A stretch of 39,698 nt of DNA, taken from positions 1-39,698 of the forward strand of contig CASEYW010000050.1 of the NCBI GenBank assembly GCA_949292215.1, written 5' to 3'. A program made the translations under genes and the position numbers. The notes below the pieces were generated by a model. That model ran no database searches. It was not told where the DNA came from and was given only the letters and a program-made list of their open reading frames with translations. The first letter of the stretch is position 1. The number at the start of each line of letters is the position of its first letter. Of this stretch, positions 15,452 through 24,269 are shown in pieces. This DNA is from an uncultured bacterium (GTDB taxonomy: Bacteria > Verrucomicrobiota > Lentisphaeria > Victivallales > UBA1829).

Positions 15452-17752
15452 TCAGAAGATTGAGAATCCCATGTTGAAGTGGAAGCGGAGACTGTTTTTC
15501 ACCCCCTCCTGATTGTTGACAATCGGGAACGCCAGATCAAGTTTGATCGGTGCATTGACCACCGGCAGCTTGATCCGGAGTCCATAGCCAATGCCGATAT
15601 TCGGCTTGTTGAAGGGACCGAAACGGGAGGATGTGGCATCGCCGATATCAATGAAAACGGCACCGCGGATGAAATCGTAGATCGGATGAGTGATTTCTGC
15701 TGTCAACAGATACATGAAGTCTCCTCCGTAATTATCCTTGTTCCGGTCGGCGGGGCCGATGGAGCGGTAGGGGAAGCCGCGGACGGAATCACCGCCTCCG
15801 AGGAAGTATCGTTCATAGATTGGCGGATCTTTGTGAGGATCACCAATGGAACCGATGGTACCGATTTTTCCTCCGACAGACAAAATGAACATCTTGTCGA
15901 AGAAGGAGTAGTAATTGATTCCCTTCAGTTCGAAACGGTAATAGTTGTTGGAGGCTCCGAGCATATGTGCTGTGACGGCACCGAGGGCGTTGATCATGTA
16001 TCCGGAGGTCGGGTCAAGGGCATTGTCGCGGGTATCACGATCGAGAGAGAGATGAACCTTGCCGACATAGCTGCCGCCTTTTTCCCTCTGGAATTTTTCG
16101 GAAACATGTTTGCTCATTTCATGGACCCAGACATGCTCGAAGGTGTAACCTCCGCTTATGGTCGTGAAGTCATCGAAAATCCGCTTGGTCAGAGAGGTTG
16201 TGAATCCGATTCTCTGCTCGTCCCAGTACTCGTATTCAACGTTGCGTACATAGGTTGAGATGTCCCAGCGCAGCGGGATGCCGAAGAGCCACGGTTCTGT
16301 AAAGTCTGCTTCGAAGTTATAGCGTTCAAGACCATACATTCCGAGGATTCTCATGCGCTGTCCGCCGCCTGTGAAATAGTTCCAGGGGTCGAGGATATCC
16401 ATGTTGCTGTGGGTCAGTTCGATCATTCCGGCAAGACTGTCGGTATCGGACCAGCCGGCGCCGATGCGCGCATTGACGAAATTCTTTTCTTCCACCTTGA
16501 TGTCGATATCTTTTTTATCCGGGTCCGGCGAACTGATGGAAACTGCATCGACTTTTTTGAAATACCCCATTCCCATGAGGCGGTCGCGCGAGGCGCTGAT
16601 CAGATGTTTGTCAACAGGATCATCCGGTGCGATAGCCAGTTCTCTGCGGATGACATGGTCCTTTGTCCATTTATTGCCGGAGATGAAGACATCGCGGACC
16701 TTGTAGGGGCGTCCTTCGTGGATATCGACCACGAGATCTACTTTCTGATTCAGGTAATCGGGAATCCGATTGACGCGGCAGTAGAGATCGGCATAGCCGA
16801 GAGGAGAGTAGCGGTCTTCAATCGCCTGCATGGTTGCGTTTTCCGCAAGGCTGCTGAAGGTGTCTCCCTCCTTGAGATGCAGAAGTTTTTTCAGGTCATC
16901 CGTTTTGAAACGGGTGTTTCCCGTCATGGAAACCTTGCCGATTTTATAAGGTTTTCCTTCGTCGATGATGAATTCAATTGTGACATATTCCGGATCTTTT
17001 TCATCCACATGGAGGCGTGTTTCCTTGACGACGAAGTCAAGATATCCCTTGGTCCAATAGAGTTCCCGCAGGCGGACGACGTCGTTCGGAAGTTCGGATT
17101 TATCAAGGAGTCCGAAGTCGAGGAAAGGCAGCCAGTTCAGAATGGAGTAGCGGTTGGCGATGCTGGCTTTCAGTTCAGACGGTTTGAAGACGGTTGCTCC
17201 GGTGAAGATGACTTTGTCGACTTTCTGTTTCAGGTTTTCCTGAATTTTGAAGTCGATGACGACGTCGCCGTTTTTATCCGTGGTGACGACTGGAGCAATT
17301 TTAGCATCGTTGTGTCCTTTTTCCATGTAGAATTTGCGCAGGGCGTTCGCGGAATCCTGGAGGCGTTTGTTGTTCATCATGGCACCGGGAGCGACTGTGA
17401 CAAGTTCAAGCAGTTTGTCATTATCGTATTTCTTATTGCCGGTGAATTTGACTTCTTTGATCATCGCCATCGGAACAACTTTGAAGATCAGGTCAATTTT
17501 TCCGTTCTTATTTTTGATGGTTTCCGCGACGATATCGGAAAAGTAGCCTGTGGCATGCAGGCGTTTGATGTCCTCATTGACGACGCGTTCGTCGTAGGGA
17601 GCACCTTTCCGGCTTTGCACATTCATCCGGAAGACGTCTTCCGCAAAACGGCTGTCTTTCGGCTGCTCGAATGTAACGGAATTCAACTCCTGTGCAACGG
17701 CGCCGAAGGCACAGCAGAAACAGAGGGCTGTCAGAAACGTGTGTTTGTTCAT
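15452..17752 (-). CDS. bamA: Outer membrane protein assembly factor BamA
   Basis: This is a 766-residue Omp85 protein with signal peptide MNKHTFLTALCFCCAFGAVAQ. Roughly 400 residues of POTRA repeats follow, with recurring motifs such as IKEVKFTGNKKYDNDKL, VDKVIFTGATVF, IGKVSMTGNTRF and VRDVFISGNKW. A C-terminal beta-barrel then contains RYFLGGGDSVRGFPYRSIGP (the conserved VRGF/Y loop). The chain ends FHFNMGFSIF with the terminal Phe of the barrel-insertion signal. It folds and inserts outer-membrane proteins. The ATG at 17752 is chosen because AGGAG precedes it; an upstream in-frame TTG at 17776 has no ribosome site. It starts 20 bases after dnaB, an unusual neighbour, and is followed by a terminator. 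Confidence 0.95.
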   Translation of the reverse strand: MNKHTFLTALCFCCAFGAVAQELNSVTFEQPKDSRFAEDVFRMNVQSRKGAPYDERVVNEDIKRLHATGYFSDIVAETIKNKNGKIDLIFKVVPMAMIKEVKFTGNKKYDNDKLLELVTVAPGAMMNNKRLQDSANALRKFYMEKGHNDAKIAPVVTTDKNGDVVIDFKIQENLKQKVDKVIFTGATVFKPSELKASIANRYSILNWLPFLDFGLLDKSELPNDVVRLRELYWTKGYLDFVVKETRLHVDEKDPEYVTIEFIIDEGKPYKIGKVSMTGNTRFKTDDLKKLLHLKEGDTFSSLAENATMQAIEDRYSPLGYADLYCRVNRIPDYLNQKVDLVVDIHEGRPYKVRDVFISGNKWTKDHVIRRELAIAPDDPVDKHLISASRDRLMGMGYFKKVDAVSISSPDPDKKDIDIKVEEKNFVNARIGAGWSDTDSLAGMIELTHSNMDILDPWNYFTGGGQRMRILGMYGLERYNFEADFTEPWLFGIPLRWDISTYVRNVEYEYWDEQRIGFTTSLTKRIFDDFTTISGGYTFEHVWVHEMSKHVSEKFQREKGGSYVGKVHLSLDRDTRDNALDPTSGYMINALGAVTAHMLGASNNYYRFELKGINYYSFFDKMFILSVGGKIGTIGSIGDPHKDPPIYERYFLGGGDSVRGFPYRSIGPADRNKDNYGGDFMYLLTAEITHPIYDFIRGAVFIDIGDATSSRFGPFNKPNIGIGYGLRIKLPVVNAPIKLDLAFPIVNNQEGVKNSLRFHFNMGFSIF

Positions 17753-17772
17753 GGGGGGAAAGTTTCTCCTGT

Positions 17773-19341
17773 TCAATCTGTTTTTGTCGGGACGTCCGTT
17801 CTTTCGTATTTATGTTCGATACATCGGAACTCCATCAGAGACGGGATGAATCTCAGGTTGACGATACCCGTGCGTCCGTTACGGTTCTTTTCAACAATGA
17901 GCATGGATTTGATTCCGTCTTTTTGTGCTTCGGCATTGTCTTCCTTGGAGTCGTCGCGGTTGCGGTGCAGGAAGACGACGACGTCGGCATCCTGTTCGAT
18001 TGCACCGGACTCCCTCAGATGACTCAGTTTGGGAAGCGGATTTTCATTTTTGGGCCCGTTCGATTTTTCAGATTCGCGGCTCAGCTGTGCCAGCACCAGA
18101 ACAGGGACTCCCAGTTCCTTGGCGATGGCTTTCAATCCGCCGGAAATTGCGGCGACTTCAACCTGACGGCTCTCAGCGGCTCGGTCACCCGCCCGCATCA
18201 GCTGGAGATAGTCAACGACGATCAGATCAATTTTATTGAGTTCTCTGAGCTTCCTGGCTTTGGCGCGGAGTTCGAAGACAGAGATTGCACTGGTCGAGTC
18301 TATGAAGAGATTTGCCTGCCGGAGATTGGTAACTGCGGCAGTGAGTTTTGTTGTATCCGCACCTTGAAAGGAACCGTCATAGAACGAGGAAAGGGGGACT
18401 CTGGCTTCCGTGCAGAGCAGACGTTGTACGATCTGTTTATCCGTCATTTCCAGACTGAAGAACAGAACGGCTTTCCGCTGCCCGTCGACTTCTCTGTTGA
18501 TAATGTTGCGGATGATATTCAGAGCAAGTGCAGTTTTCCCGATGGAGGGACGGGCAGCCAGAACGAACATTTCACCGGGTTTCAGCCCGCCTCCGATCAG
18601 ACGGTCCAGATCCGGAAACTCCGTCGGGATTCCCGGAGAGGTTTTATGCAGCGCGATGTCGTTCAGTTCCTGAAAGGTCTCCTTGAGAAGACCTCGCAGT
18701 TCGACGATTTCAGACTGGATGAATTTGTTGCGGACATTGAAAATATTGGATTCCACATTGTCCAGGAGTTTTTTGATGTCGTCATTTCCCTGCTTGCAGA
18801 GTTCGAGAGAGTTGGAGCAGGTTTTCATCATTTCCCGGAGCATTGCGTAATCGCGGAGCAGGTGGCACCACGACTCCAGATGGGCTGCGCTGACAATGTG
18901 ACTTTGCAGTTCGATCAGGGCTTCAGTGCCTCCGATCATTTCCAGTCGACCGGCGCGCGAGAGCCAGTCGCTGACGGAGAGCACGTCGATTTCGAGTTTG
19001 CTTTCGGAAAGGTTCAGCATCGCTTCGTAGATTGCTGCATGAACTGGTTCCCGGAACATGGTCGCCGCGACACGCTGAAAAAAGGGGTTGCCGATCGCAG
19101 CGGCGTCTTTATTGAACTTTTTCCGTTTTTCTTCGCCGGATCCGCTGACGCTTCCAAGGATCGAAGAGACGGTCGTAAAATTTGCCGGATCAAGAAAAAT
19201 GGCGGAAAGAACCGCTTTTTCCGCTTCAAGATCACAAGGCAGAGCATCCGCGGACGCAACGTTCAGCGTTCGCGGATGGGATGGTTGCGAAGCGGGACGA
19301 ATTGTCGTTCCCGCTTCCTGCTGTACCGCGGTGTCGGGCAT
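17773..19341 (-). CDS. dnaB: Replicative DNA helicase DnaB
   Basis: This is a 522-residue hexameric helicase that unwinds DNA at the replication fork. The N-terminal primase-binding domain starts near ADALPCDLEAEKAVLSAIF, after ~30 disordered residues. The RecA-like motor carries the Walker A loop ARPSIGKT (263-270), LFFSLEMT (293-300), the Walker B region LIVVDYLQLM and, near the end, GAIEQDADVVVFLHR. Residues ~62-85 (charged, with Gly-Ser) look like an insertion into the N-terminal domain compared with the usual ~450-residue DnaB. It starts 3 bases after rplI, the common rplI-dnaB order. No intein is seen. Confidence 0.96.
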   Translation of the reverse strand: MPDTAVQQEAGTTIRPASQPSHPRTLNVASADALPCDLEAEKAVLSAIFLDPANFTTVSSILGSVSGSGEEKRKKFNKDAAAIGNPFFQRVAATMFREPVHAAIYEAMLNLSESKLEIDVLSVSDWLSRAGRLEMIGGTEALIELQSHIVSAAHLESWCHLLRDYAMLREMMKTCSNSLELCKQGNDDIKKLLDNVESNIFNVRNKFIQSEIVELRGLLKETFQELNDIALHKTSPGIPTEFPDLDRLIGGGLKPGEMFVLAARPSIGKTALALNIIRNIINREVDGQRKAVLFFSLEMTDKQIVQRLLCTEARVPLSSFYDGSFQGADTTKLTAAVTNLRQANLFIDSTSAISVFELRAKARKLRELNKIDLIVVDYLQLMRAGDRAAESRQVEVAAISGGLKAIAKELGVPVLVLAQLSRESEKSNGPKNENPLPKLSHLRESGAIEQDADVVVFLHRNRDDSKEDNAEAQKDGIKSMLIVEKNRNGRTGIVNLRFIPSLMEFRCIEHKYERTDVPTKTD

Positions 19342-19344
19342 GGA

Positions 19345-19797
19345 TTATGCTCTCACCACGTTGAGCTTTACATCAACAATGACTTTCGTGTGCAGTTTGA
19401 CAGCGATGTTGTATTCGCCTACGGCACGGATGTGGGTATCCAGATGGATTCTCTGATGATTGACGGTGATTCCATGAAGTGCAATCGCATCGGCAATCAT
19501 GCGGTCCGTGACGGAGCCGAACAGGTGACCGTCGTCGGAAGCCTGGAGATGAAGTTCGACCGTGATCTCTTTGAGCTTTGCTGCAAGAGTTTCGGCGGCT
19601 TCCAGCTCCTGTTTGCGCTGGGCTTCGATTTTTTCCTTGTGAGCGGCAAGCTGTCTGAGCGCGGCCTTTGTCGCGACTGCGGCAAGACCTCTGGGAATCA
19701 GAAAGTTTCTTGCGTATCCCGGAGCGACATGCACTTCCTCGCCGGCGAGGCCGAGGTCTTCGACATCCTGCAAAAGAATCAATTTCGTGGAGGCCAT
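19345..19797 (-). CDS. rplI: 50S ribosomal protein L9
   Basis: This is a 150-residue protein of normal L9 length. The N-terminal domain shows KLILLQDVEDLGLAGEEVHV and the rRNA-binding GYARNFLIPRGLA. A long charged helix (about residues 45-75, for example AAHKEKIEAQRKQELEAAE) joins it to the C-terminal domain with DGHLFGSVT. It lies between rpsR (36 bases upstream) and dnaB (3 bases downstream), the order found in most bacteria. Confidence 0.97.
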   Translation of the reverse strand: MASTKLILLQDVEDLGLAGEEVHVAPGYARNFLIPRGLAAVATKAALRQLAAHKEKIEAQRKQELEAAETLAAKLKEITVELHLQASDDGHLFGSVTDRMIADAIALHGITVNHQRIHLDTHIRAVGEYNIAVKLHTKVIVDVKLNVVRA

Positions 19798-19833
19798 AAT
19801 AAGTCTTCCTGTGTTAGTGATTAAGGGTTGAAA

Positions 19834-20073
19834 CTAGAGAACGAGACTTACGATTCTGGCTCTCTTCACGGCCATGCTGAGCATTTTCTGATGCTTCAGG
19901 CAGGTTCCTGTGATGCGGCGGGGAAGAATGCGTCCTTTTTCCGTCTGGAACTTCTTGAGAAGTTCGGCATCCTTGAAATCAATGTAAGCGATTTTGTTTT
20001 CGCAAAGTCTGCATATTTTCGGCTTTGCGATGCGTCTTTTCATGCGGCGCTTTTTGTTCTGGACCATTGCCAT
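19834..20073 (-). CDS. rpsR: 30S ribosomal protein S18
   Basis: This is a 79-residue protein. It has a Lys/Arg-rich start, then ICRLCENK (a Cys-x-x-Cys pair), [15 protein letters not shown] and the conserved core [17 protein letters not shown] third Cys in TGTC may add to a zinc site, as in the Cys-containing S18 forms. It binds S6 on the small subunit. The start at 20073 has AGGAG 10 bases upstream; a second ATG two codons later is also possible. It is encoded 41 bases after ssb. Confidence 0.97.
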   Translation of the reverse strand: MAMVQNKKRRMKRRIAKPKICRLCENKIAYIDFKDAELLKKFQTEKGRILPRRITGTCLKHQKMLSMAVKRARIVSLVL

Positions 20074-20114
20074 TTTGTGTTAACTCCTGTTTTTCTGCAA
20101 ATGATACATGCTAA

Positions 20115-20750
20115 TCAAAAGGGGATGTCGTCTTCGATACCCTGAACGTCGTTCATGCCGTCGTCCAGTCCTGCCGGAGCGGGGCCTTCCTGCGGACGCG
20201 GTACGGAACGTGTGTACGGCTGCTGGCTGTAGTTGTCCGGAGGGGGCATCTGGGGAGGAATTCCCTGATTGTCCGGATACTGCTGCTGACGGGGTCTGCC
20301 GTACTGCTGCGGTGCATCCTGATTGTAAGGATCCTGCGGCGGAGCCTGACGCCGGGAATAGGGCTGACTCTGATAGGGCTGTCCGCCGTCCTGAGCATAC
20401 TCTCCCGGTGCTCCGCCTTCACGGCGATTGAGAAACTGAACGTTTTCCGCAACAACTCTCAGGCGGGAGCGTTTCTTCTGATCCGTTTTATCAATCCAGG
20501 TATCAAGCTGGAGACGACCTTCGATGAAGACACTGGAGCCTTTGTCGAGAAACCTGCTGCAATTGTCCGCCTGTCTGTCCCAGACGGTGATATCCACATA
20601 GCAGGTGTCCTCCTTTGACTCGTTCCCCTGGGTGAATCGTCTATTCACTGCGATCGTAAATTCACATACGGCGGTGCCGGATGGAGTATAGCGCAGTTCC
20701 GGCTTACGGGTCAGATTGCCCATAAGAAGGACCTTGTTGTAAGATGCCAT
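20115..20750 (-). CDS. ssb: Single-stranded DNA-binding protein
   Basis: This is a 211-residue SSB. Residues ~1-112 form the OB fold (MASYNKVLLMGNLTRKPELR, YTPSGTAVCEFTIAVNR, CYVDITVWDRQADNCSRFL). A flexible Gln/Pro/Tyr/Gly-rich linker of about 80 residues follows, and the chain ends in the acidic tip GIEDDIPF that recruits replication and repair proteins. It sits between rpsF and rpsR, the usual place for the main SSB. Linker length and composition vary widely in the family. Confidence 0.97.
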   Translation of the reverse strand: MASYNKVLLMGNLTRKPELRYTPSGTAVCEFTIAVNRRFTQGNESKEDTCYVDITVWDRQADNCSRFLDKGSSVFIEGRLQLDTWIDKTDQKKRSRLRVVAENVQFLNRREGGAPGEYAQDGGQPYQSQPYSRRQAPPQDPYNQDAPQQYGRPRQQQYPDNQGIPPQMPPPDNYSQQPYTRSVPRPQEGPAPAGLDDGMNDVQGIEDDIPF

Positions 20751-20780
20751 AGTTCGATTCTCCTCTGAGGAAAGGTTCGG

Positions 20781-21110
20781 TTAGTCTTCGAGTGTTGCCC
20801 CGGAAATGGCGGGAACGCCTTCGGGACGTTCAAAGTTCACGATCAAGAGTCTGATCAGACGCTCGTCAAGTCTGTACTGGTTGCGGATCCGGATGACTTT
20901 CAGGGGATCCAGTTCGAACACATAGTCCCAGTAGATGCCGGCTTTGCGTTTGTTGATCTCGCGGGCAAACTGTTTGCGTCCCATCGGATTGGCTTCAATG
21001 AGTTTGCCGCCCCAGCTTTCAAGATTCTTGCCGAATTCTTCGGTGAATGCTTTTCCTTCGTCCTCGACTTTTCTGATGTCGAGAATGAATACTGCCTCAT
21101 ACTTTTTCAA
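20781..21110 (-). CDS. rpsF: 30S ribosomal protein S6
   Basis: This is a 109-residue protein of typical S6 size. It starts MKKYEAVFILDIRKVEDEG, with the family's GGKLIEANPMGRKQFAREI and a final strand DERLIRLLIVNFERPEG. It pairs with S18 on the small subunit. It starts 22 bases after pth, with an AGGTGGAG ribosome site, and 30 bases separate it from ssb. Confidence 0.96.
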   Translation of the reverse strand: MKKYEAVFILDIRKVEDEGKAFTEEFGKNLESWGGKLIEANPMGRKQFAREINKRKAGIYWDYVFELDPLKVIRIRNQYRLDERLIRLLIVNFERPEGVPAISGATLED

Positions 21111-21132
21111 GACTCCACCTCCTGTTGGTGTT

Positions 21133-21762
21133 TTAGTCGTTTTGATTCTGTTTTTCCTTTTCCGCGGACGGGGAATCGTCTGTGGAATTGAACATGTTCA
21201 TTGCCGTTGTCGCGCCGCGTCGAAGCAGCATTTCAACGGCATCGACGGCTTTGTCGAGAGCCTTGTTGTAGCTTTCGAGCTCCGCTCCGTCGAATGAAGT
21301 CAGAACGTAATCCGCTCTTCTCTTCGATCCTTTGCTGCCGATCCCCACGCGGAGCCGGGGAAAGGCCTCCGACTTCAGCGCTTCGATAATGGATTTCATT
21401 CCGTTATGTCCGGCGCTGCCGCCGCTTTGCCGTATTCTGAGTCTTCCCACGGTGAGATCAATGTCGTCATAGACGATCAGAATCTCTGCCGGAGCGATGT
21501 TTTCACCCTTCATCAGGGGGAATACGGCCTCACCGCTCAGGTTGACATAGGTCATCGGCTTCATCAGGATGATGTTCCTGCCGCCGAACCGCCCCTCCCA
21601 GGCATTGGCATTACGCGCACGCCTCGGAGCAAACATTTTCGAATGTTTCAAGAGAAAACGGTCGATGACTTCGAATCCGGCATTGTGCTTTGTTCCGGCA
21701 TATTCCGGACCCGGATTTCCAATTCCGACAACAAGTCGGCACTCTGTTCCCTCTTGCGGCAT
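21133..21762 (-). CDS. pth: Peptidyl-tRNA hydrolase
   Basis: This is a 209-residue enzyme that recycles peptidyl-tRNA by cutting the ester bond. Family motifs are VGIGNPGPEYAGTKHNAGF, with the catalytic His26, then KPMTYVNLSGEAV, VYDDIDLTVGRLRIR and GSAGHNGMKSI. It lies 17 bases after rplY and before rpsF; the rplY-pth pair is widely conserved. The C-terminal ~20 residues are polar and probably disordered. Confidence 0.97.
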   Translation of the reverse strand: MPQEGTECRLVVGIGNPGPEYAGTKHNAGFEVIDRFLLKHSKMFAPRRARNANAWEGRFGGRNIILMKPMTYVNLSGEAVFPLMKGENIAPAEILIVYDDIDLTVGRLRIRQSGGSAGHNGMKSIIEALKSEAFPRLRVGIGSKGSKRRADYVLTSFDGAELESYNKALDKAVDAVEMLLRRGATTAMNMFNSTDDSPSAEKEKQNQND

Positions 21763-21779
21763 TGTCGTTCAACCGGAAA

Positions 21780-22460
21780 TTATTTCTTTTTAGCTTCTTC
21801 CCGTTCCGCGGCTTTTTCCGCTTTTTCCTTCTCACCGATGAGTTCCGGTTCCGCAGCGCCTTCTCCTTCAGCAGGAGCGGCGGCTTCTTCTTCCGGAATC
21901 GCGTTCGCATCGATGACATGGAATACGACCAGTTCGCCGTGGGTCTTGGCTTTGACTCCTTCCGGAAGAACGAGGTCCTGAACATGAATTGCATCACCGA
22001 TCTCAAGTTTCGTGACATCGACAATGATTTCTTCCGGAAGGGCATCCGGGAGGCACTCAACTTTCAGCAGGTGGAGAACCTGTTCCATCAGGCCGCCTTT
22101 GGAGCAGCCGACAGGCTGATCGAAGCCGGGATGAACCGGAATTTCCGCTTCAATTGCAACATCTTTGCGGACTTCCTGGAAGTCGATGTGGCTGGTGGTT
22201 CCCTTGATGAAATTTCTCTGAGTCTCTTTCAGCAGAGCGCGGACTTCGTCTCCATTTTCAAACTGGAGGGAGACAAGATTGAAGTCGTGCTGGGAAAGAG
22301 CCTCCCATTCCGGAGCTTTGACGGAGATTGTTCTGCCCGTCGCACCCTTGCTGTAAATTACAGCGGGGATGAGTCCCAATGCCCGGACTCTGCGCGCCTC
22401 GGCACTGCCTTTCGCTGCACGGTCACTCACATTGAGAACATGCTTTACTTTTGTTGCCAT
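21780..22460 (-). CDS. rplY: 50S ribosomal protein L25 (Ctc-type, two-domain)
   Basis: This is a 226-residue protein of the long TL5/CTC class. The N-terminal 5S rRNA-binding domain includes GSAEARRVRALGLIPAVIYS. A C-terminal beta domain with LEVECLPDALPEEI-like sequence (here VECLPDALPEEIIVDVTKLE) follows. About 40 residues of Ala/Glu/Lys-rich tail finish the chain (from IPEEEAAAP on). It is the second gene after prs, 51 bases downstream, in the common prs-rplY-pth order. Confidence 0.95.
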   Translation of the reverse strand: MATKVKHVLNVSDRAAKGSAEARRVRALGLIPAVIYSKGATGRTISVKAPEWEALSQHDFNLVSLQFENGDEVRALLKETQRNFIKGTTSHIDFQEVRKDVAIEAEIPVHPGFDQPVGCSKGGLMEQVLHLLKVECLPDALPEEIIVDVTKLEIGDAIHVQDLVLPEGVKAKTHGELVVFHVIDANAIPEEEAAAPAEGEGAAEPELIGEKEKAEKAAEREEAKKK

Positions 22461-22511
22461 TCTTTTTCCTTTCGTTTATTACAATGCTTTGAATGAAGCA
22501 AGTTTTTCAGA

Positions 22512-23474
22512 TTATGGTTCCGGATCCCGGAACAGTGTGGATACCGACTCTCCGTTGTGGATGCGTCTGATCGCTTCCGCAAGAAGCGGTGCAATGCAGA
22601 GGACTTTCAGTTTGCCTTCAATGTGACAGGTGTTCGGAACGGAGTTTGTCGTGATCAGCTGTTCAATCGGACTGTTGAGAAGATTGGTCCTCGCCTTGTC
22701 CGTCAGAAGACTGTGGGAGACGATCGCATAGACTTTCGAAGCTCCTTTGCGGGTAAGCAGTTCCGCTGCTGCGCAAAGCGTTCCCGCTGTGGAGGTCAGG
22801 TCATCGGCAATAACGCAGACACGTCCGTCGACTTCTCCCACCAGGTGAGAAGACTCCACTGTCGTTGCATTGACTCTGCGCTTGGCAATGACAGCGAATC
22901 CGCAGTTCAACTTATCCGCATAGGAGTGTGCCATTTTTACGCTGCCGGAGTCGGGTGAGACAATTACGGTTTCCTCGTCCACGCGGATGACGTCGCGCAG
23001 ATACTGCATGAAAACCGGTGCCGCATACAGATGATCCACCGGAATATCGAAGAATCCCTGAATCTGCTGGCAGTGAAGATCCATCGCCAGAACACGGTTT
23101 GCACCCGCGGTGGTCAGAAGATTCGCAACCAGCTTCGACGTGATGGGAACGCGGGGACGATCCTTGCGGTCCTGTCTGGCATAGCCGTAGTAGGGAATAA
23201 CTGCTGTGATCCGAGCCGCCGACGCTCTCCGCGCCGCATCCAGCATGATCAGAAGTTCCATCAGGTTTTCATTGGTCGGATAACAGGTCGGCTGAATAAT
23301 GAACATATCCGCATTGCGAAGATTGTCCTTGTACTGCACGAACACTTCTCCATCCGGAAAGCGCTCCACTTTAACGTGCCCGAGTTCCATTCCCAGACAT
23401 TTCGCGATCGCTTTTGACAGCTCCGGATTCGCCGTTCCACTGTACAGTCTGATGTCTCTTGCGTTACCTTCCAT
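22512..23474 (-). CDS. prs: Ribose-phosphate pyrophosphokinase
   Basis: This is a 320-residue enzyme that makes PRPP from ribose 5-phosphate and ATP, feeding the pyr genes as well as purine, His and Trp synthesis. It shows ERFPDGE, IPYYGYARQDRK, the divalent-cation region AMDLHCQQIQGFF, VSPDSGSVK (usually Val-Gly-Gly after Asp) and the PRPP loop VIADDLTSTAGT. The start at 23474 follows AGGGA by 5 bases; longer in-frame reading upstream has no ribosome site and no homology. It heads the operon prs-rplY-pth-rpsF-ssb-rpsR-rplI-dnaB-bamA and has a long leader of about 200 bases. Confidence 0.96.
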   Translation of the reverse strand: MEGNARDIRLYSGTANPELSKAIAKCLGMELGHVKVERFPDGEVFVQYKDNLRNADMFIIQPTCYPTNENLMELLIMLDAARRASAARITAVIPYYGYARQDRKDRPRVPITSKLVANLLTTAGANRVLAMDLHCQQIQGFFDIPVDHLYAAPVFMQYLRDVIRVDEETVIVSPDSGSVKMAHSYADKLNCGFAVIAKRRVNATTVESSHLVGEVDGRVCVIADDLTSTAGTLCAAAELLTRKGASKVYAIVSHSLLTDKARTNLLNSPIEQLITTNSVPNTCHIEGKLKVLCIAPLLAEAIRRIHNGESVSTLFRDPEP

Positions 23475-23684
23475 GATGTCCCTACATAGCCTCCATTGTG
23501 TGGAATACATTTTGTTTCTGCAGAAAATGTCTTGCCGGACCGATGGAATGATGCAGGCACAATAAGAATACACGGCAATATAATACCGTTCTTCACACGT
23601 GTTCCTTATGGGTTTGTCCGCGGCATTGCGCTCGCCGGACTTGCATCCTGTATCGGATCAAGGTTCAACATCTCGTGTTGCCGG

Positions 23685-23714
23685 ATAATGTACAGCAATT
23701 TCAAAAAAAGTCAA
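23685..23714 (-). promoter_or_regulatory. Promoter of the prs-bamA operon
   Basis: On the minus strand, TTGACT (23714-23709) is followed by 16 bases and TACATT (23692-23687); CATTAT at 18 bases is an alternative. The -35 element overlaps the yraN stop codon. The leader of about 200 bases to the prs start contains possible small hairpins, such as ACGGTATTATATTGCCGT, but no riboswitch that I recognise. Confidence 0.75.
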
Positions 23715-24106
23715 GCCGGAAACGGCTTATATTTGTAATAATCTGCATGATGTCTGATCTTTACAGGAAAGAGTTTCCCCATGAATACTTCCACCAGATC
23801 GTGACGGAACGGAAAATCGGCATCCGTGAATTTGCGTTGCAGTTCTGTTGCCGCCCGTCGCTGCCGTCTCCGCTGCTCTTCTGTGTAATGCGCTCCCGGC
23901 CTCTGATCCATCTCTTTCCGATATCGCAGCGTCTTGACTTCTACAAGAACAAAGGATGCCCCATCCCGGGCAAGAATATCAATTTCGGCGCTTTTCAAGT
24001 GGAGGTTGCGTCCGAGAATTTCAAATCCTTTACCTGTCAGATAGCGGACTGCAACACGTTCTCCCCGTTGTCCAAGCAGCAGATGACTCGCAGATTTTTT
24101 TTTCAT
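23711..24106 (-). CDS. yraN: YraN/UPF0102 family nuclease-fold protein
   Basis: This is a 131-residue protein of the YraN family, which has a Holliday-junction-resolvase-like nuclease fold and no firmly known role. Signatures are GQRGERVAVRYLTGKGFEIL, the acidic pair in AEIDILARDG and VLVEVKTLRYR. The ATG at 24106 has AAGGA upstream and lies ~15 bases after the transcript start predicted from the promoter at 24128-24155; an upstream in-frame ATG at 24139 lies before that start. Its stop lies within the prs promoter. Confidence 0.9.
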   Translation of the reverse strand: MKKKSASHLLLGQRGERVAVRYLTGKGFEILGRNLHLKSAEIDILARDGASFVLVEVKTLRYRKEMDQRPGAHYTEEQRRRQRRAATELQRKFTDADFPFRHDLVEVFMGKLFPVKIRHHADYYKYKPFPA

Positions 24107-24127
24107 CAGATGTCCTTGTTTCCGGGG

Positions 24128-24155
24128 AATATACAACAAATCAACGGAAATGCAA
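24128..24155 (-). promoter_or_regulatory. Promoter of yraN
   Basis: On the minus strand, TTGCAT (24155-24150), 16 bases, then TATATT (24133-24128). The hexamers are the same as at the rpsB promoter. Confidence 0.7.
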
Positions 24156-24210
24156 TTTTCCCGGGGAGAAAAGTCCGAACGCGTGAGAATAACTCAAATC
24201 GAGTGTAAAA

Positions 24211-24246
24211 TCTGAAAAAAGAAAAAGCCCGGAAAAATCCGGGCTT
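24211..24246 (-). terminator. Intrinsic terminator of rpsB-tsf
   Basis: A perfect 9-base stem (AAGCCCGGA at 24225-24233 with 24238-24246) with an AAAA loop is followed in the minus direction by TTTCTTTTTTC. It lies 23 bases after the tsf stop. Confidence 0.92.
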
Positions 24247-24269
24247 GAAGAAAGCAAGTACAGGGACGC

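Noticed and set aside
16409..19824. Long plus-strand open frames opposite bamA, dnaB and rplI
   Set aside because: They are antisense shadows of strongly conserved genes, with no homology and Phe/Asp-rich composition expected from reverse reading.
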